From positions 2,168,001 to 2,232,000 of the forward strand of contig NC_064238.1 in NCBI RefSeq assembly GCF_023101765.2: 64,000 nt of DNA, given 5' to 3'. Under the pieces are notes generated by a model that was not told the origin of the DNA, did not search any database, and saw only the letters and a program-made list of their open reading frames with translations. Every line of letters starts with the position of its first letter. The first letter of the stretch is position 1. The position numbers and the translations under genes are program-made. This DNA comes from Spodoptera frugiperda. Its lineage: Eukaryota > Arthropoda > Insecta > Lepidoptera > Noctuidae. Shown here one piece after another: positions 43,786 to 56,479 of the stretch.

Positions 43786-46700
43786 CCCAATTTATATTAG
43801 TCGGTATTATAACTTTATACTTAGTAGGCCTCTTTCTTTACCACTCACAATACAAAATTACGTAGGTACAGTCATCATCCAGTCACTAAGCAAAGCTCTA
43901 TTATTCGCATATTTTCCCTCATAGATTCGACCTAAAACTAACTCAAAATAACTCGTCGCTACCCTACAGACTTAACAAACTCATCACAATATAAGCCCTA
44001 ACACAACAGCATAAAGTCTAACATCGTACTCGCTTTACAAAGTTGAATAAGCAAACATAATTTCGAAAGCTAAATAATAAAGAACTGCTTTGTTCCATTA
44101 GGGGCTCGCGATGTTGAGCCTGTTTCGACACGCACTAAGAAAGGTCCGCCGTTCATTGAACAAACTTCCAAAGTACAAGAACCCTTTCTCGCGAACGTAT
44201 TTACTGAACCATCGCATAAGATTTGTCAAAGAAGACTCGGGAGCTGTTCAAACAGACGAAGTGGGAACGAATCAACTTGAGATAAATAAAGAGGATTGTT
44301 TTTCTGCATTCAAATTGTACAATGTTGCGTTAAAACGGAACGGTTTGCGCTCGGTTTGTTTTTTTGAACATATCTAAAATGTTTTGCTATTTTGTTTGAA
44401 ACAGATGCGCTTTGTTCTTTTAAACTTTGTATTTTACTGTTAATATCGTATTTCCTGCGGGGTTTGTAATATGAAACTCAATTAGAAGAGTTCTGATATC
44501 TGTCTGGCTATCGGTTACTATTTTAGGTCTTAGGTAGTCCGGTAGGGAAGATAAAAGCTGCTAAATCCCAGTAAAGGCCTTCCAATCTATTGCCGCAGAC
44601 AGTGAATTAGATCGACGGAAAAAATCCGACCGTCCAATTGCATGGCTGTATGCATATCGATTTATGTTGCTCTCAAACAAAAGTGCATGAAGGGTAGCTT
44701 AGTGATAATTATAAAGTTTAGGTTGAAATTAATTGAATAAGTAAATATTGCATTACTGGAAGTACCTAAGTGTTTCATGTCCACTGTAGTACTAATTGTA
44801 TACACACTGTAATATTTTTAATTTAGAACAGACTTACGATAATCTAAGTCGAGATTGGATGTAGTAATGTTGTGAATAATCTACTGTTACTGAGCATTAG
44901 GTATTTAACAGCAGTAGCAGTAGAAACTTTCTAAAATACTAATCCCTAGTTTACTCAATTAACCCTCTAGTAATATATTTTTCCTTGTCCCATCGGCATC
45001 ATCACGTCACTTATCAACAAATTACCCGAGCTTGAAGTTAAGCAAGTATTCAACTTAGGTCCCGAGAGACGCCCGTCTTAACGCGTCTCGATTCGATCAC
45101 TCTCAACTTAAACATACTTAATTACCGACTGCTGCTTATTAAGCCGTAAGTTAATAACTTTCCTCCTGTTTTAACTTGTTTCAAGTTGTTCGCGTGTGTT
45201 TGAAGTTGGATTTATGTTTTTTAATTGATTCTTATATTTATTTAAAATACGTGTATTGAGTTGTGAGTATGTTTCTGACAGTATATTTGACATTAAATTA
45301 ATTAGGTAGTACGGTACAGTACGGTTTATCCACGTATTGATTTCATTACCTACCATTACAATGCAAAAAAATATTACATCAGATATATATGGTGTTATAT
45401 TTAGGTACGGTATGTAAAAAATGTTTTTAATCAAAATCATCTTAGTATCGTGGCTTGATAAATAAATGTAGATACCAAAAGGTATGTAGCAATTTTTATG
45501 TAAATTAAATTAGACATACTTCGTATGACAATAGGCATCCAGATTGAAATATTTAATGCATTTATTAAGCACTCGTAAGCTCCAACCTCTAAACATTTTA
45601 AAGTCTAAACATTTTTTAATTTAAATAGATACAATTTTTAATCTTTAAAAAACAAGAGTTTGTAAGCTTCATTATAGTGGCAGTTCAATGACACATTTTG
45701 AACAATTTCAAGACTTGCTAACATAAATCTGTTCTACACTACAAGTTTCAAGACCATCATTAGTAAGCCTATCATTTCAATCAAGAGTTCATCCGTGGTT
45801 GTAACACTTGCAATGAATACGTTCCTATAATACATGATAATAAACTTCCCATAACTAAGCTACTTACGCCTAAATCATTTCTAAAACACACTTGGATTAT
45901 CCTATTCCTTTTTACATCCTTAAAAAGCGTGTTCCACAAACAGAACAATCATGGGGCCTGTCAGTAAAAACCGCGGCAATTGTCGAAATGATATTGCGAC
46001 GGGGCCGTCAAGGGCCAATGTGCCAGTGTGCCCGACTGTCCACAGCGCTATCTTGCCAACTTTTCTCGTTTAAACTTATTCCCTTTTATCTGCGAGTGGC
46101 CGACGTGGGCCCGCCTCGACTTATCGCTCAGTTTTATTAAATTACTTGATAATTTCAATCCCTGACGTCTTGCATGGCGCGCCGGCTTGTTTATTCTTTC
46201 TCCCTCATTTTTTTGTCAAGTTTGCGCGAGTTTTTAATGAGACTGCCGTTGTGTGGACAATAATAGAAGCTGCTGTTTGACTTACATCATTGACACGTTT
46301 CCTGAGCCTTGGGTGGTGGACATTTGTTATAGTGCCTCTCCTACACTCCTCAAAACTCACATACGGACGTACATACGTTGTTTATTAGTCCGTCACTTAG
46401 TAACGGAAAACTTTATATCTTATTATTAGTTACTATAACAAGTCAGCAAGACATTTCATCCAACCGATTCCCTTTAGCCATATGTAGTCTGTTCTAAAAG
46501 TCTAGGTCCCAAAACTGTTGTCATCTATATCAGGCTTAGGTATATCCATGTTTGATACGGTCTATGCCTTGATCCGTTGTGGGAATATGGCCTGGTCGTT
46601 TTGGCTTCTACAAAAATAGACTTTATTGTTATGGATCGGAGTGAGATGTGTAGGATGAAAATGTACTGTTACTTGTTATGTCTTAGGAATGAAAATAGAG

Positions 46701-47820
46701 TTGATTTTTCTTTGTTTGTTGATCATCTCTATCTCTAAGTAACCATGGATCAGTCAACGTTTCGTGGAATTAAAATACAGATGTCTCTAAATCTGAAAGT
46801 CTTGTCCAGTACCTATTTATATAGTTTCTAAAGTCTTCTCACTTTTCAATACTTAAATTACCTTGAAATGAAAACCAGTTGAAGGCAGTATTTATTAATT
46901 CTATAAGTATTCTTCGGAAAGAATCCTTAAATGTTTGAGAAGCCTATCAGGTTCTTTCTTACTTTTCTTTCAGTCATTTGATATTTTGTTTTGATAGTCA
47001 TTGAGATTTTGTTAGATATTTGAAAAATTAGTCGTAAGTCTATGTATAAACGCAAAGAATATTTCTTTCTGTGTTTTTTTAAATAAAGTCTTGGTATGTA
47101 GTTGGACTGTTGGTGATGTGATGAGATTGTGTAATGAACCTAATATACCTACTCAAATAAAATCACGCCTCACACTCAAAGATGCAGGCAGACAAACATA
47201 CATACACAACCTCACGCCTGTCTCCCATAGGGGTAAGCAAAGACGAATTTTACATACCTCTTTCGCTTCATCAACAGTCATCAGTCTTTTCATGCATGCT
47301 CGTCGGTTAAACATACTTTTAATTTGGCCCTTTTTTTAAATCTACGTAATAATGTCACATCTACATACAATTAACACTTTTAGCTTTCCCTATAAAAGTT
47401 TGACACGAAAAAACCAAATAATAGTGTACGAATAATAAAAAAGACAACTAAAATTCCTTATCTTTTAGTTCGGAACAATTTTTAGTATCAAGCTAAGTAC
47501 TCTAAGTATGTACTTATGCAAGTTTTTTAACTCCTAAACTTGGGTTGTTACGCAACTTTTAAGCAGCACTTTACATCCTAGCTTACAAACCTATTTTAAC
47601 AATGACTTTTCTATTTTAAAAACTGTGAACTAAACGACTTGTGAATATTGCTAATGTTCTTCGTTTTACATGTTTTTCTTTTGTTAAACTTAACATAATA
47701 CTTAGGCTGTTATGTTGTTACTTTATTAGCCAATGAAGTAGCTAAATATGTTGGGTTTTTATGGGATATGGGGTAAAATAGTCAATGCATAGACTTATAA
47801 TTATTAAATGATCAACATCA
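43786..47820. other. Gene-free region with one GC-richer island
   Basis: No supported gene. 45950-46190 is GC-richer and unique-looking (GCGACGGGGCCGTCAAGGGC, GTGGCCGACGTGGGCCCGCC, GGCGCGCCGGC). 47195-47245 and 43030-43080 carry the SINE-tail word CCTCACGCCTGTCTCCCATA or its reverse. Confidence 0.4.
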
Positions 47821-47821
47821 T

Positions 47822-48130
47822 CCAAGGATGTGGTAGTGCGGAGGTGTAAGACACCCGCTCCATGCATGAGGGTGCGGGTTGGAAACCGGTATCGACGGTT
47901 AGTACCAATCAGACGTTTTTCGTGTTATATGTACTTTCTAAGATTATTTAGACACCACTGACAAACGGTGAAAGAAAACATCTTGAGAAAACCTGGGCTA
48001 ATAATTTCTGATTATAAGTTTAAAATCGCCAACCCGCATTGAGCAAGGCTGGTGATTAATACTCAAACCTTCTCCGTGTGAGAAGAGGCTTTGGTCAGCA
48101 GTGGTCATTTATAGGCTGTTGATGATCATC
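47822..48130 (+). mobile_element. SINE, family S4, plus orientation
   Basis: Head TGGTAGTGCGGAGGTGTAAG with B-box-like GGGTTGGAAACC, then GACACCACTGACAAACGGTG, AACCCGCATTGAGCAAGGCT, CTTCTCCGTGTGAGAAGAGG, ending TTGATGATCATCC. tRNA-like box spacing suggests a tRNA-derived head. Confidence 0.7.
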
Positions 48131-48784
48131 CAAGAATACCCATAACACCAGAGAAGTTACAAGTAGGTACGTTGCCAGCCATTTCAGTGTTTGGAATTCA
48201 GGTACACGATCACAACATAACCATTTTCTTTAAAATCGTGATCACTAGAGTTGATCCGGCGTATTCATTATGAAGCAAAACTATTCTACGATAAAAAGTG
48301 ATACTATATACACACAACTTAACCAAAGCCATATAAAGTAAACCGTGGATACGTACATAGTAACAAAACAAGCCTAGAATCATTGTTATGATGATTAAAT
48401 CCATCCTCGTAATAATTAAGAAGATATTTTATTAAACGTAAATAAGAGGAGACTCGTAAAGTAGTTTGTGTATAACTACTACAGTAGGTAATGCCCACCA
48501 TTACTTGGAACTATGTAGTTCAGTCAGAAGGCACATTTACTTAATACAAAGCAAAAATTTTATAAAGCTTGCGTACCAGTTCGTTTTAATTGTTATTAGG
48601 TTTTTTCAACGTGGTTCCTCCATAACTATTAATTACTATCCGATTTGAATGTTTTCGAATTAAATAACTGCATTTATAAAATAACAATTGAAAAGTCACA
48701 CTTTCTTTAAATTTTGTGAACCCAAACTCCATGTTGTTATTTAAAATTTCAGAAACCGAAAAACCCATTTTTCCGTAGGTATGC

Positions 48785-48900
48785 TGCGCGACGTCGCCGC
48801 ATCTGCGCACGCTGCTCATGATGAAGAGTCCCTCTGTGTCTCGAAACTAGTAGAGCTTTTTTCCATTAATGTACGTAAATAAACCAAGATTTTATTAGTT
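48785..48900. mobile_element. TIR-bearing repeat, family M2, partial
   Basis: GCGACGTCGCCGCATCTGCG, GCTGCTCATGATGAAGAGTC, TCGAAACTAGTAGAGCTTTT; aligned with the 3' half of 56236-56474 in reverse. Confidence 0.6.
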
Positions 48901-51900
48901 TATTTACGTTATAACTATGAGAAATTATATTTAAATGTTGTGCTATGAGTTAAAATAAAAGAACCTTCTGCAAATAATTTGTACAACAAAGAACCAAGTT
49001 CCCCAGATGGCAAGTTCCATCTTAACCCGTCACATAAGTATGGCGGATAATAGGCCGTATCTTAACTAACCAGATAAAAACGTTTGCCACAAACTCTTTG
49101 TATAATCTTTCCCCATATTATATACAAAGTTTGTGTGTCCCTTATTTTAGGAGTCGTATGGGAAGTATTATGTTTTAATATGTACGTATAGTTATGTTTG
49201 TAGTTAATGGTTCCCTTACCTTTGTGGTGGCCTCAACTTGCTACAAGGATTGTTATAAAAATAAACGTAGTGTATTCTTTCTTCGTCGTGGTTTTATATT
49301 GTTAAGACGTCGACTATTTAGATATTGTTATATTATATTTAGCTCATACTGTCCATAAGATTATTATGTTTACTATATCGGTTACGTGAAGCTTAAAACT
49401 CCTTCTGTGAATAATGGGATCAAATTCAAAAACTACTCTAAATATTCGTAGTAACAATAAAATATGAATTCAGAAATAAACAGCGTTAAAACTTTACTGT
49501 AAGCAGTCTACAAATACGTTCAAACTAATAGCAAAATGTGTACGAACACGACGTATACAGATGTTCCCCGAAGCTCGAGTAACACAGTTTGCTTCATCAC
49601 AAACAGTCGGGAGTCGGGGCCACGTCACATGATGCCGACGTGACGTCAGCCAACATAACTAACAAAAGCCAAATTCGAAAAAGGTCATTTCTACAAATCG
49701 AATTACAGTTTTTTACCAAGAGCAAATTTTTTAGATTGGACTCGCAGAGGCGTCAGATAGTAAAATTAGAGCGTGCCCCCGTAATTGTTTGAAGCGAACG
49801 TACGCTTGTTACCACAACACACACGACACGTTGCCAAAACATTTTGAACTTTACCCGTTTGTGTTACAGATGTTACTCGATGTAAATACAAAGTTGGTGC
49901 TGATATCCGGAATTAGAACAAAGGGTTGTCGCCGGTAGAACGTTGCTCAATAAAGTTTAATCAGAGCCGACAAGCAAATGTAACTTACGTTCAACCTTAC
50001 ACCTTCATTGCTACTGACGTAAATACATTTATGTTCCTTCACGTAACGAGCCTGCATAATTTGCTGGGAATGCCATTATGTGCTTTAATGTCCTTAACAA
50101 GAATACAAGAGAATCTATGCTATGTTATACATTCTGCTGAAAGATAATAGAGGCGAGATTTGCAAACCACAAACTAATAGGTAAATTAATGAGCTTTAGT
50201 TTACTCAGATTAAATTATGCTTCATATAGGGTGATTAAAAAAGTTTTAAGCTTAATGCGTCCCCGTGGTGCTGTAACTTACTGTTAATATGCTCTGTCAT
50301 AAACACATGAACATGTATATGGGTTAGATCAAATATCAAGCTACAGATGGTTTTTTTTTTCGAAAGCAAGGATCATGAAAAACCTGAAGGTCAAGTAAAA
50401 TAATAATAAAAAGATCAAGTTTCCCTTGTTTTATATATAGTTTTTCCCAAATATGCTCAGTCCTCATTAAAACAATATTGTCTCTTTTTCATCCAATCAA
50501 CATTTGGTTAATCAAGAACAAATTAGTTTGTAAAGCACCTTTACAACTACTCACTACATACCGATTTACATGAAACTCCTACCAAAAACAATGGCCAAGT
50601 CTAGGTAGTAGACAAACAGCGGCTGACGTATTAGCCATTCACAAAGACAGAGAACGTGCTTCGTGCCCCACTGCTGGGCAACAAAAGCCCAGACTGGTCG
50701 ATAGTTATGACAAACATCATCAGACAACCAATGAATGTCGTGGCCTTTGTGTACAACACTATTTTATGAGCAGTAGCACTTACATTGTAGTTCAGATACC
50801 TTTGCAAGTTAAGAGGATTTCTATGATCTTATGAGCTGATCGAGTTTTTTTATGAGAAGAAATATATGCCGGTTGAATAAACATAGAATGATACACAGGA
50901 CTTTTACTACTTATAAAAGAAAATACACCCTGTATGACTAATACCTAAAGCGACTCCCAATTTTTTCCCTAAAGACTTAGGAGCCAAAGTTCCCACGTCT
51001 ATAAATAAAAATCGAGGCTCGATTTGTAATAGGTTCAACATCAAAATTAGATGATATAGGGTCTAAAGTCATTTATCAGAGTAAAACGAGAGACCAGTAA
51101 ATAGATTGGACAAAACTCTCGCTTTATATAATTTGATACACACATATTACGCCTCAATACTCGTTCCTTGTTACGCCAAACCCAATCGAGGCGATACCCA
51201 ATCACAAACCGAAATAGCTTTCCCGAAACTCAGCAATGTCGATTTTATATCAAAAGCTGAATAGAAGAGATAAAACCTCGCGAAAAATCTTTCCCCTCGG
51301 CCCCGCAAGCGATTATCAAACCATTTAGTTTTATTATCATCGATCTTTCCCCGAAACTCATTCAAAACGGTTGACATTTAACGCACGAATTCATTTCTAA
51401 TTTTCCGTCATTGTTTGAGCGAAATTAGTATTTGATTGCTTCTCAACGTGAGGTCACGAATTCATATAGCCAATATAAAATTTGAATTCGGCGGAATTTC
51501 TATTAAAATTTGTGATGTGGATATTGTTTATCTTGAGGATCTGGCGAATGATTGGTGTCTACTTACTTTGTAATATCTGAAACAGTTTGTCTTACGAGTA
51601 CAGACTTAAACTGGAGTACTTAAGTTCGAAATTGGCATGTAATAGCTAATACGATGACATTAATTCGACGAATAAGATATACAAGAAGATTTGTACTAAG
51701 TCAATAAGGACTTTATAACAGTCGAGATATTTGTATTACTAGAAATTATTTACTGACATTTTCTGTGAATAACGCGTATACAGGTTTCCAAGAAGGCATC
51801 CATTGCAATTAGCTTGAGAAAAAAGCTATATTGGAACAGTTTTTCATATAAGAGTCATAACAAACATGTGACAGTACATAAATTGAATATTTTGACGAAA

Positions 51901-52132
51901 AAAATACGTATCCCCATGTTATGTCAGTCACAGATGTCGAAACAGCCGTTTTATAAATTTATGTGCGTGCAACCCTCTCGGCCTAGATCATGAGATGGGT
52001 TTATAGATAATCTTTTGTCCCACTAACTGCAGATATTTGTACATAAACCAACTATATACAAGATTAGAAAATATAATTTCTAGTATGATATTTTTCGAAA
52101 GGGATAAGTAGAGAAATATAGGTATGAAGTAA
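48901..52132. other. Gene-free region
   Basis: No supported exon. A TGACGTCA octamer lies at 49641-49648 in a GC-richer patch; 50640-50700 has a repeat-like CCCACTGCTGGGCAACAAAA word. Otherwise AT-rich unique-looking DNA. Confidence 0.4.
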
Positions 52133-52242
52133 CATTTTTTTTTATGGCATAGATGGCAAACGAGCAATCGAGTTACCTGATGGAGCGATCAGCGCCGCCC
52201 ATGTCCATGGGCGGCGCAACACCCGCTGGTGACCCGCAACAC
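52133..52242 (+). mobile_element. SINE (CACCTGATGGTAAG family), rearranged copy
   Basis: TTTTTTTTTATGGCATAG, GGCAAACGAGCAATCGAGTT, ACCTGATGGAGCGATCAGCG. At the point where other copies read CCCATGGACACCCG, this copy doubles back into an inverted repeat. Confidence 0.65.
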
Positions 52243-52321
52243 CAGACTTGACTTAAAGTCACAGGTGTGACTTTAAGTCAAGTCTGCTCTATCCCCGAAG
52301 GGGTCACTCTTTTCGGGGATA
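52192..52321. repeat. Three consecutive perfect inverted repeats
   Basis: IR1: 12-bp arms 52192-52203 / 52206-52217, 2-nt spacer. IR2: 21-bp arms 52243-52263 / 52266-52286, 2-nt spacer. IR3: 10-bp arms 52290-52299 / 52312-52321, 12-nt loop. All arms match perfectly. They follow one another within 130 bp at the 3' side of a SINE. Confidence 0.9.
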
Positions 52322-52329
52322 AAATACTA

Positions 52330-54110
52330 ATTGGGGATTAAAAATATGAATACGATGATTATGACAGTTTTCACTTTTGCCAGTAAGTATGTCAATATTT
52401 AAGTCCGTTTATTATTCTTCCTACTAGACTTTCTTTGTGACTTGTTGATATTTGACATCTATAAACACTATTCTTAGAATTCGATAAATCATGACTCAAT
52501 AATGAATTTTGTAACAGAGTTATAGCCAAAACAAGATCATCTTTGTTTTCAAATAAAAATGTGTGACTCGAAGGACCAATGTAAAGTCCCCTAATAATTT
52601 CTTTTTTTATTAGATGCAATGACCCGGAAAGCCTTTGTGGATAACTTCGATTACCGACTTTAATATGAAGGCAATATCAGTAAATGGGTAAAACAAAAAA
52701 GAAAAATACTCTTTGTGGAGCCACTACGTGGGATAAGCAGAGATTTGTAACATGTATTTTATAAGTGTATAGGTTATTACTATAGTATATTCTTAGTGAA
52801 GGGAAAGTACCAAACAATTATTTTCTTACTCCTGCAATTTTTCATCACGGTCACAAATAAACAATTTCTTTTAACATGGCCGAGAAAAAAATGTTTTAAC
52901 AAAAAAAAACACATCATTATCTTACTATCAGATAACAGGACAAGTGCGAATTTAAGTGATAATAATGTTATAAATAGCATACAACATACATACATAGAAT
53001 AAAGAAAAAACAAGTCACATATTTAATTAAAACAAAAATAGCAATATGATCCTAACTAGCAAACAAAGATCGCCTATCATAGACCAACTTAGAATAGGAT
53101 GTAGTTTGATTGGATCTAAGTTCCAGTATCGCTTGCATAGCTTCATAAGGATTATAGGCCCTATTAATACATATTAAGGACATACTACGGCAGCATTACA
53201 CGCGATAGTGCGACTCCATTAAAACGTAATGCTGTGTTCGCTGGCATATCTGCCAAATTGCTCGACTTATTCCGAATGGTACTGTAAATGTTTAGTACTG
53301 TTGATCACTGTTGCTTAATAGTGTTAGTTAAATTTCGATTAGTGAGAGGTTTACTGGTGTAGGTATGTATTTATAAAGTAATATTTTAAGGGAAAGCAAA
53401 TATTTAGTGTTAATTTAAAGTAAGGCAACTGTTATGATCAATAATTTGGTTTAATTATGCTGGAGAGATAAAATGCCATATTTATTCTTTGGTTGTTTTT
53501 GAAGCGTTTTAAACGTCCGATCGACTACGACATGACAAATATCGATCTTAATCTAAAGATTTTAGATTGAGATCGGTTATTCAAATCAGCAGTTATTTGT
53601 ATCAAACCAAATATTGCATAAACAAAACAAAATCAACATCAACAAAACGCAACCAAAACCGACCGTACATATTTACATTTATTTTCCTCAACCGATATTT
53701 AAATAGGACGCACATTTCCAGTCCTTTTGCGGAAACTGTAAATATAGTGTGAAAATATTTTTAAAGGTCGGTCGCCTCCACCTCGGAACCTGAACTTGCT
53801 CAAGTATTTGTAGTCACGCGCGACAGGTGCGAACCGACATTTTTCTCACGACTTATGAAAATATACTGACATATTATTATGTCGAAATGACCTTTGAAAA
53901 ACCTGGACTGTGTAATGTGATATTTGATTTATGTTCGGCGGACTTAACATGGCATTATAGTCGGTATTTCTTTGCGAGTTAAAGAGAAAAGGATTTGTTC
54001 TTCTCTGTTTCTCCTTCAAGATTTGTCTTGAGAAATAAAAAATCGTCGAATTCACGTATTTTAATACTGTATAAACTACAAGTTACTTACTTATAAAATA
54101 CTGTAAGTGT
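52330..54110. other. Gene-free region
   Basis: AT-rich; short open frames on both strands lack domains and splice context. Nothing else supported. Confidence 0.4.
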
Positions 54111-54114
54111 AGTA

Positions 54115-54245
54115 AAATATCGTGAGGAAACCGTTACTTACGTATAATTTCAAATTATAAGATTTAAATCGCTAATCCTCCTTAAGTGTGAATTATTAAA
54201 GATTATTTATTTTCAGTAAAAGAAGAGGCCTTTGCCTAGAAGTAC
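54115..54245 (-). repeat. Degenerate SINE fragment, family S4
   Basis: CGTGAGGAAACCGTTACTTA, TTCAAATTATAAGATTTAAA-TCGC and GAAGAGGCCTTTGCC recall the S4 body but with many changes. Confidence 0.35.
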
Positions 54246-54621
54246 AAGAGTTACAGACTGACAGATATAACCAACACCTATATACAGTACTAGTAATAAA
54301 ATGAATGAGTGGAGTGTTTGTGACGTGTGCAAATAAAACGCGACGCAAAATTGTTTGTTGCCCAACGAGTTGTCGCGCCATCATTGCAAATATGCTTGAC
54401 ACATCTAATCATGTATAAAGGGAGTATAATAATAATACATAAAAAAATATATAATATACCATATATAAAGATAAGGTTGAGAAAATGCGTATCTTACACT
54501 TGCATCTCCAACTGTGCATTACATTATATTACGCCTATTAGTTATTAGTTATGAAGGAAAACACACAAAATTTTCGCTAGTATAGACCTTATATAGATAT
54601 AATCTTTAACAAACTATTTTG

Positions 54622-54752
54622 TTTTTTTTTAATGGGGGAAAATCACCCAATGCTTTCTTCCGCCTTGGGCGAGGTGAGAGAAAGTATCAGGCTCTTACCG
54701 ACTAAAACCACCCCATTCCTACTCCTGCTTTTCGAGCCGGAGCTATGTGCTA
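54622..54752 (-). mobile_element. SINE (CGGCTCGAAAAGCAGG family), minus
   Basis: TTTTTTTTTAATGGGGGAAA, TTCCGCCTTGGGCGAGGTGA, CCATTCCTACTCCTGCTTTT-CGAGCCGGAGC. Truncated at the tRNA-like side. Confidence 0.8.
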
Positions 54753-54930
54753 CAAAGCTCCACATTCATTTACTAATCAGAAAGAAAAAATATTATTAAC
54801 TACTCTGTAACTATTTGACGACGAATCTCAGTCTCACATATTTGACACGTTTTTGTATGAAGCTTGTGTCTTGATAGATATGTTAATGAGACTCGCCTTA
54901 ATTGGTTCCACCATGAAATAGTCATAGACT

Positions 54931-55092
54931 TTTTTTAAGAGGGGAATATCATGCAATCACTTCTCCCGCCTTGGGCAAAACGTCAGTAGTCCGTTCCTAC
55001 TCCTGCTTTTCGTAACCCACTAGGCAGGCCGCAGATCTGGGTCGGCATCAGTCGTACTGAGCCCCATCGGTGATGGTCTTGTCAGACACGCA
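54931..55092 (-). mobile_element. SINE with intact 15-bp target-site duplication
   Basis: AAATAGTCATAGACT occurs at 54916-54930 and again at 55093-55107, exactly flanking the element. The T-run at 54931-54937 is the poly(A) end on the minus strand. Inside: TTCTCCCGCCTTGGGCAAAA, CCGTTCCTACTCCTGCTTTT. Long perfect duplication indicates a recent LINE-machinery retroposition. Confidence 0.92.
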
Positions 55093-55099
55093 AAATAGT

Positions 55100-56235
55100 C
55101 ATAGACTAGAACGTATTATAAGCGTGTAAATTCATGTGTAAAATTAACTTTATACATGTAATTTTTCAGGTAACAATGTACAGGTGACGTAAGTCCGACT
55201 CAGGCGAGTCGATGAGCCCGCCCATGTATTTATCTCTGACACCCAGAGCGGCGCTACACCGAAACTCCATTACACGATTGCTTCGGCCACTTAACGTTAT
55301 CTCCGCTAATTAATATAAATTATTAACAAATTGCACACGACTCCACCGGGCTTATAGTTTGTGGTAATCATAACCTTGTTCGTTATTCATATTTTTTGAG
55401 GTTGACGTGTTTTACGTGAGTGTCATTTAGATAAAAATTAATTGAAATGATAATATAGGATTGATGTTTAAATTGAAGTTTTTAAATAGAGCGGAATTAG
55501 TAATTTTGAGATTTATTTCATACACGTACTTCACTTTTTTACTGCTGCTAAGCATATTAGAGCAAATTAGGTGTTAACTTAAAAACCATAAGTTCTACTG
55601 GTTAAACTTCGTAGAATATTAAAATAAGTACTGTTACAAAAGACATTAACAAAACCAGACGAACGTAAGAGCCAGTGAAGAAAACATATCGCTCGACTCT
55701 ACACAGAATCCATTAAAATTACATCACAACTAGCAGCTGAGCGAATAAATTAAATCGATCCACGTAACATTTCACGAAACATTGCACTTGTGTTAGGATC
55801 ATTTTTAATCTAAATTCCATCCATGCTCGCCCTTTTGTACTGCGGCAAGAAATTGCTTCACCTCCCCTATACCTACCCCTATAGGCTATGTATTGCCTAC
55901 ATTACACTGGGTAGGAATTTATTCCACACGGATAACCAGGAACACTTTTAAGAAATTGGGCAAAGGCCCCAGAAGTAGCAGATTACAGATACTCCTTTTA
56001 AGACAAACTAATAAAATCTTAGAAGGGATTAAGGATAATTTTGTGCGAAACTATTTCAGGGTTCGAGGCTTTGTGAAAGTTAGCAGGTATAATTTAATAC
56101 CAACTATCCTCTTGTAGGGTCCTACACAGAGGGGAAACTTGCTCGTGTTTTATTAGTGCTATGTTTTTCTTATATTGTGTTCTAGTTGGTATTTTAGTGC
56201 TTTATGAGTCACTCCAAAACTACTATTAAAAATAT
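55100..56235. other. Gene-free region
   Basis: No supported gene; 55190-55320 is GC-richer (CAGGCGAGTCGATGAGCCCG, CAGAGCGGCGCTACACCGAA) and matches no repeat here. Confidence 0.35.
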
Positions 56236-56474
56236 TTTTATAATAACTATCGTGAGATATACTAAGTTAACTAAAAAATCATGGTTTAGTCATGTACATT
56301 AATAGAGAAAACCTCTATTAGTTTCGAGTCACACAGGGACTCTTCATCACGAGCAGCGTGCGCAGACGCGACGACGTCGCGCTGCTTACTGGTAGGCTGG
56401 TAGGCTACACGACATCGCCGCGTCTTTTCTCCATTAATGTGCGTGAGTAAACCGTGATTTTTTAGTTAACTATC
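56236..56474. mobile_element. TIR-bearing repeat, family M2, most complete copy
   Basis: Left end TTTTATAATAACTATCGTGA...AAAAATCATGGTTTA and right end TAAACCGTGATTTTTTAGTT-AACTATC are inverted. The centre holds CGACGACGTCGCG, GTAGGCTGGTAGGCTA and ATCACGAGCAGCGTGCGCAG. ~239 bp, non-coding, non-autonomous DNA element. Confidence 0.7.
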
Positions 56475-56479
56475 AAAAA

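Noticed and set aside
44111..44377. 88-codon plus-strand open frame, basic N-terminus
   Set aside because: No recognisable domain, no clear splice sites or poly(A) signal, length near chance expectation; a real first exon cannot be excluded but is not supported.
45892..46140. 82-codon open frame over a GC-richer island
   Set aside because: The frame is a consequence of higher GC (fewer stops); no family resemblance.
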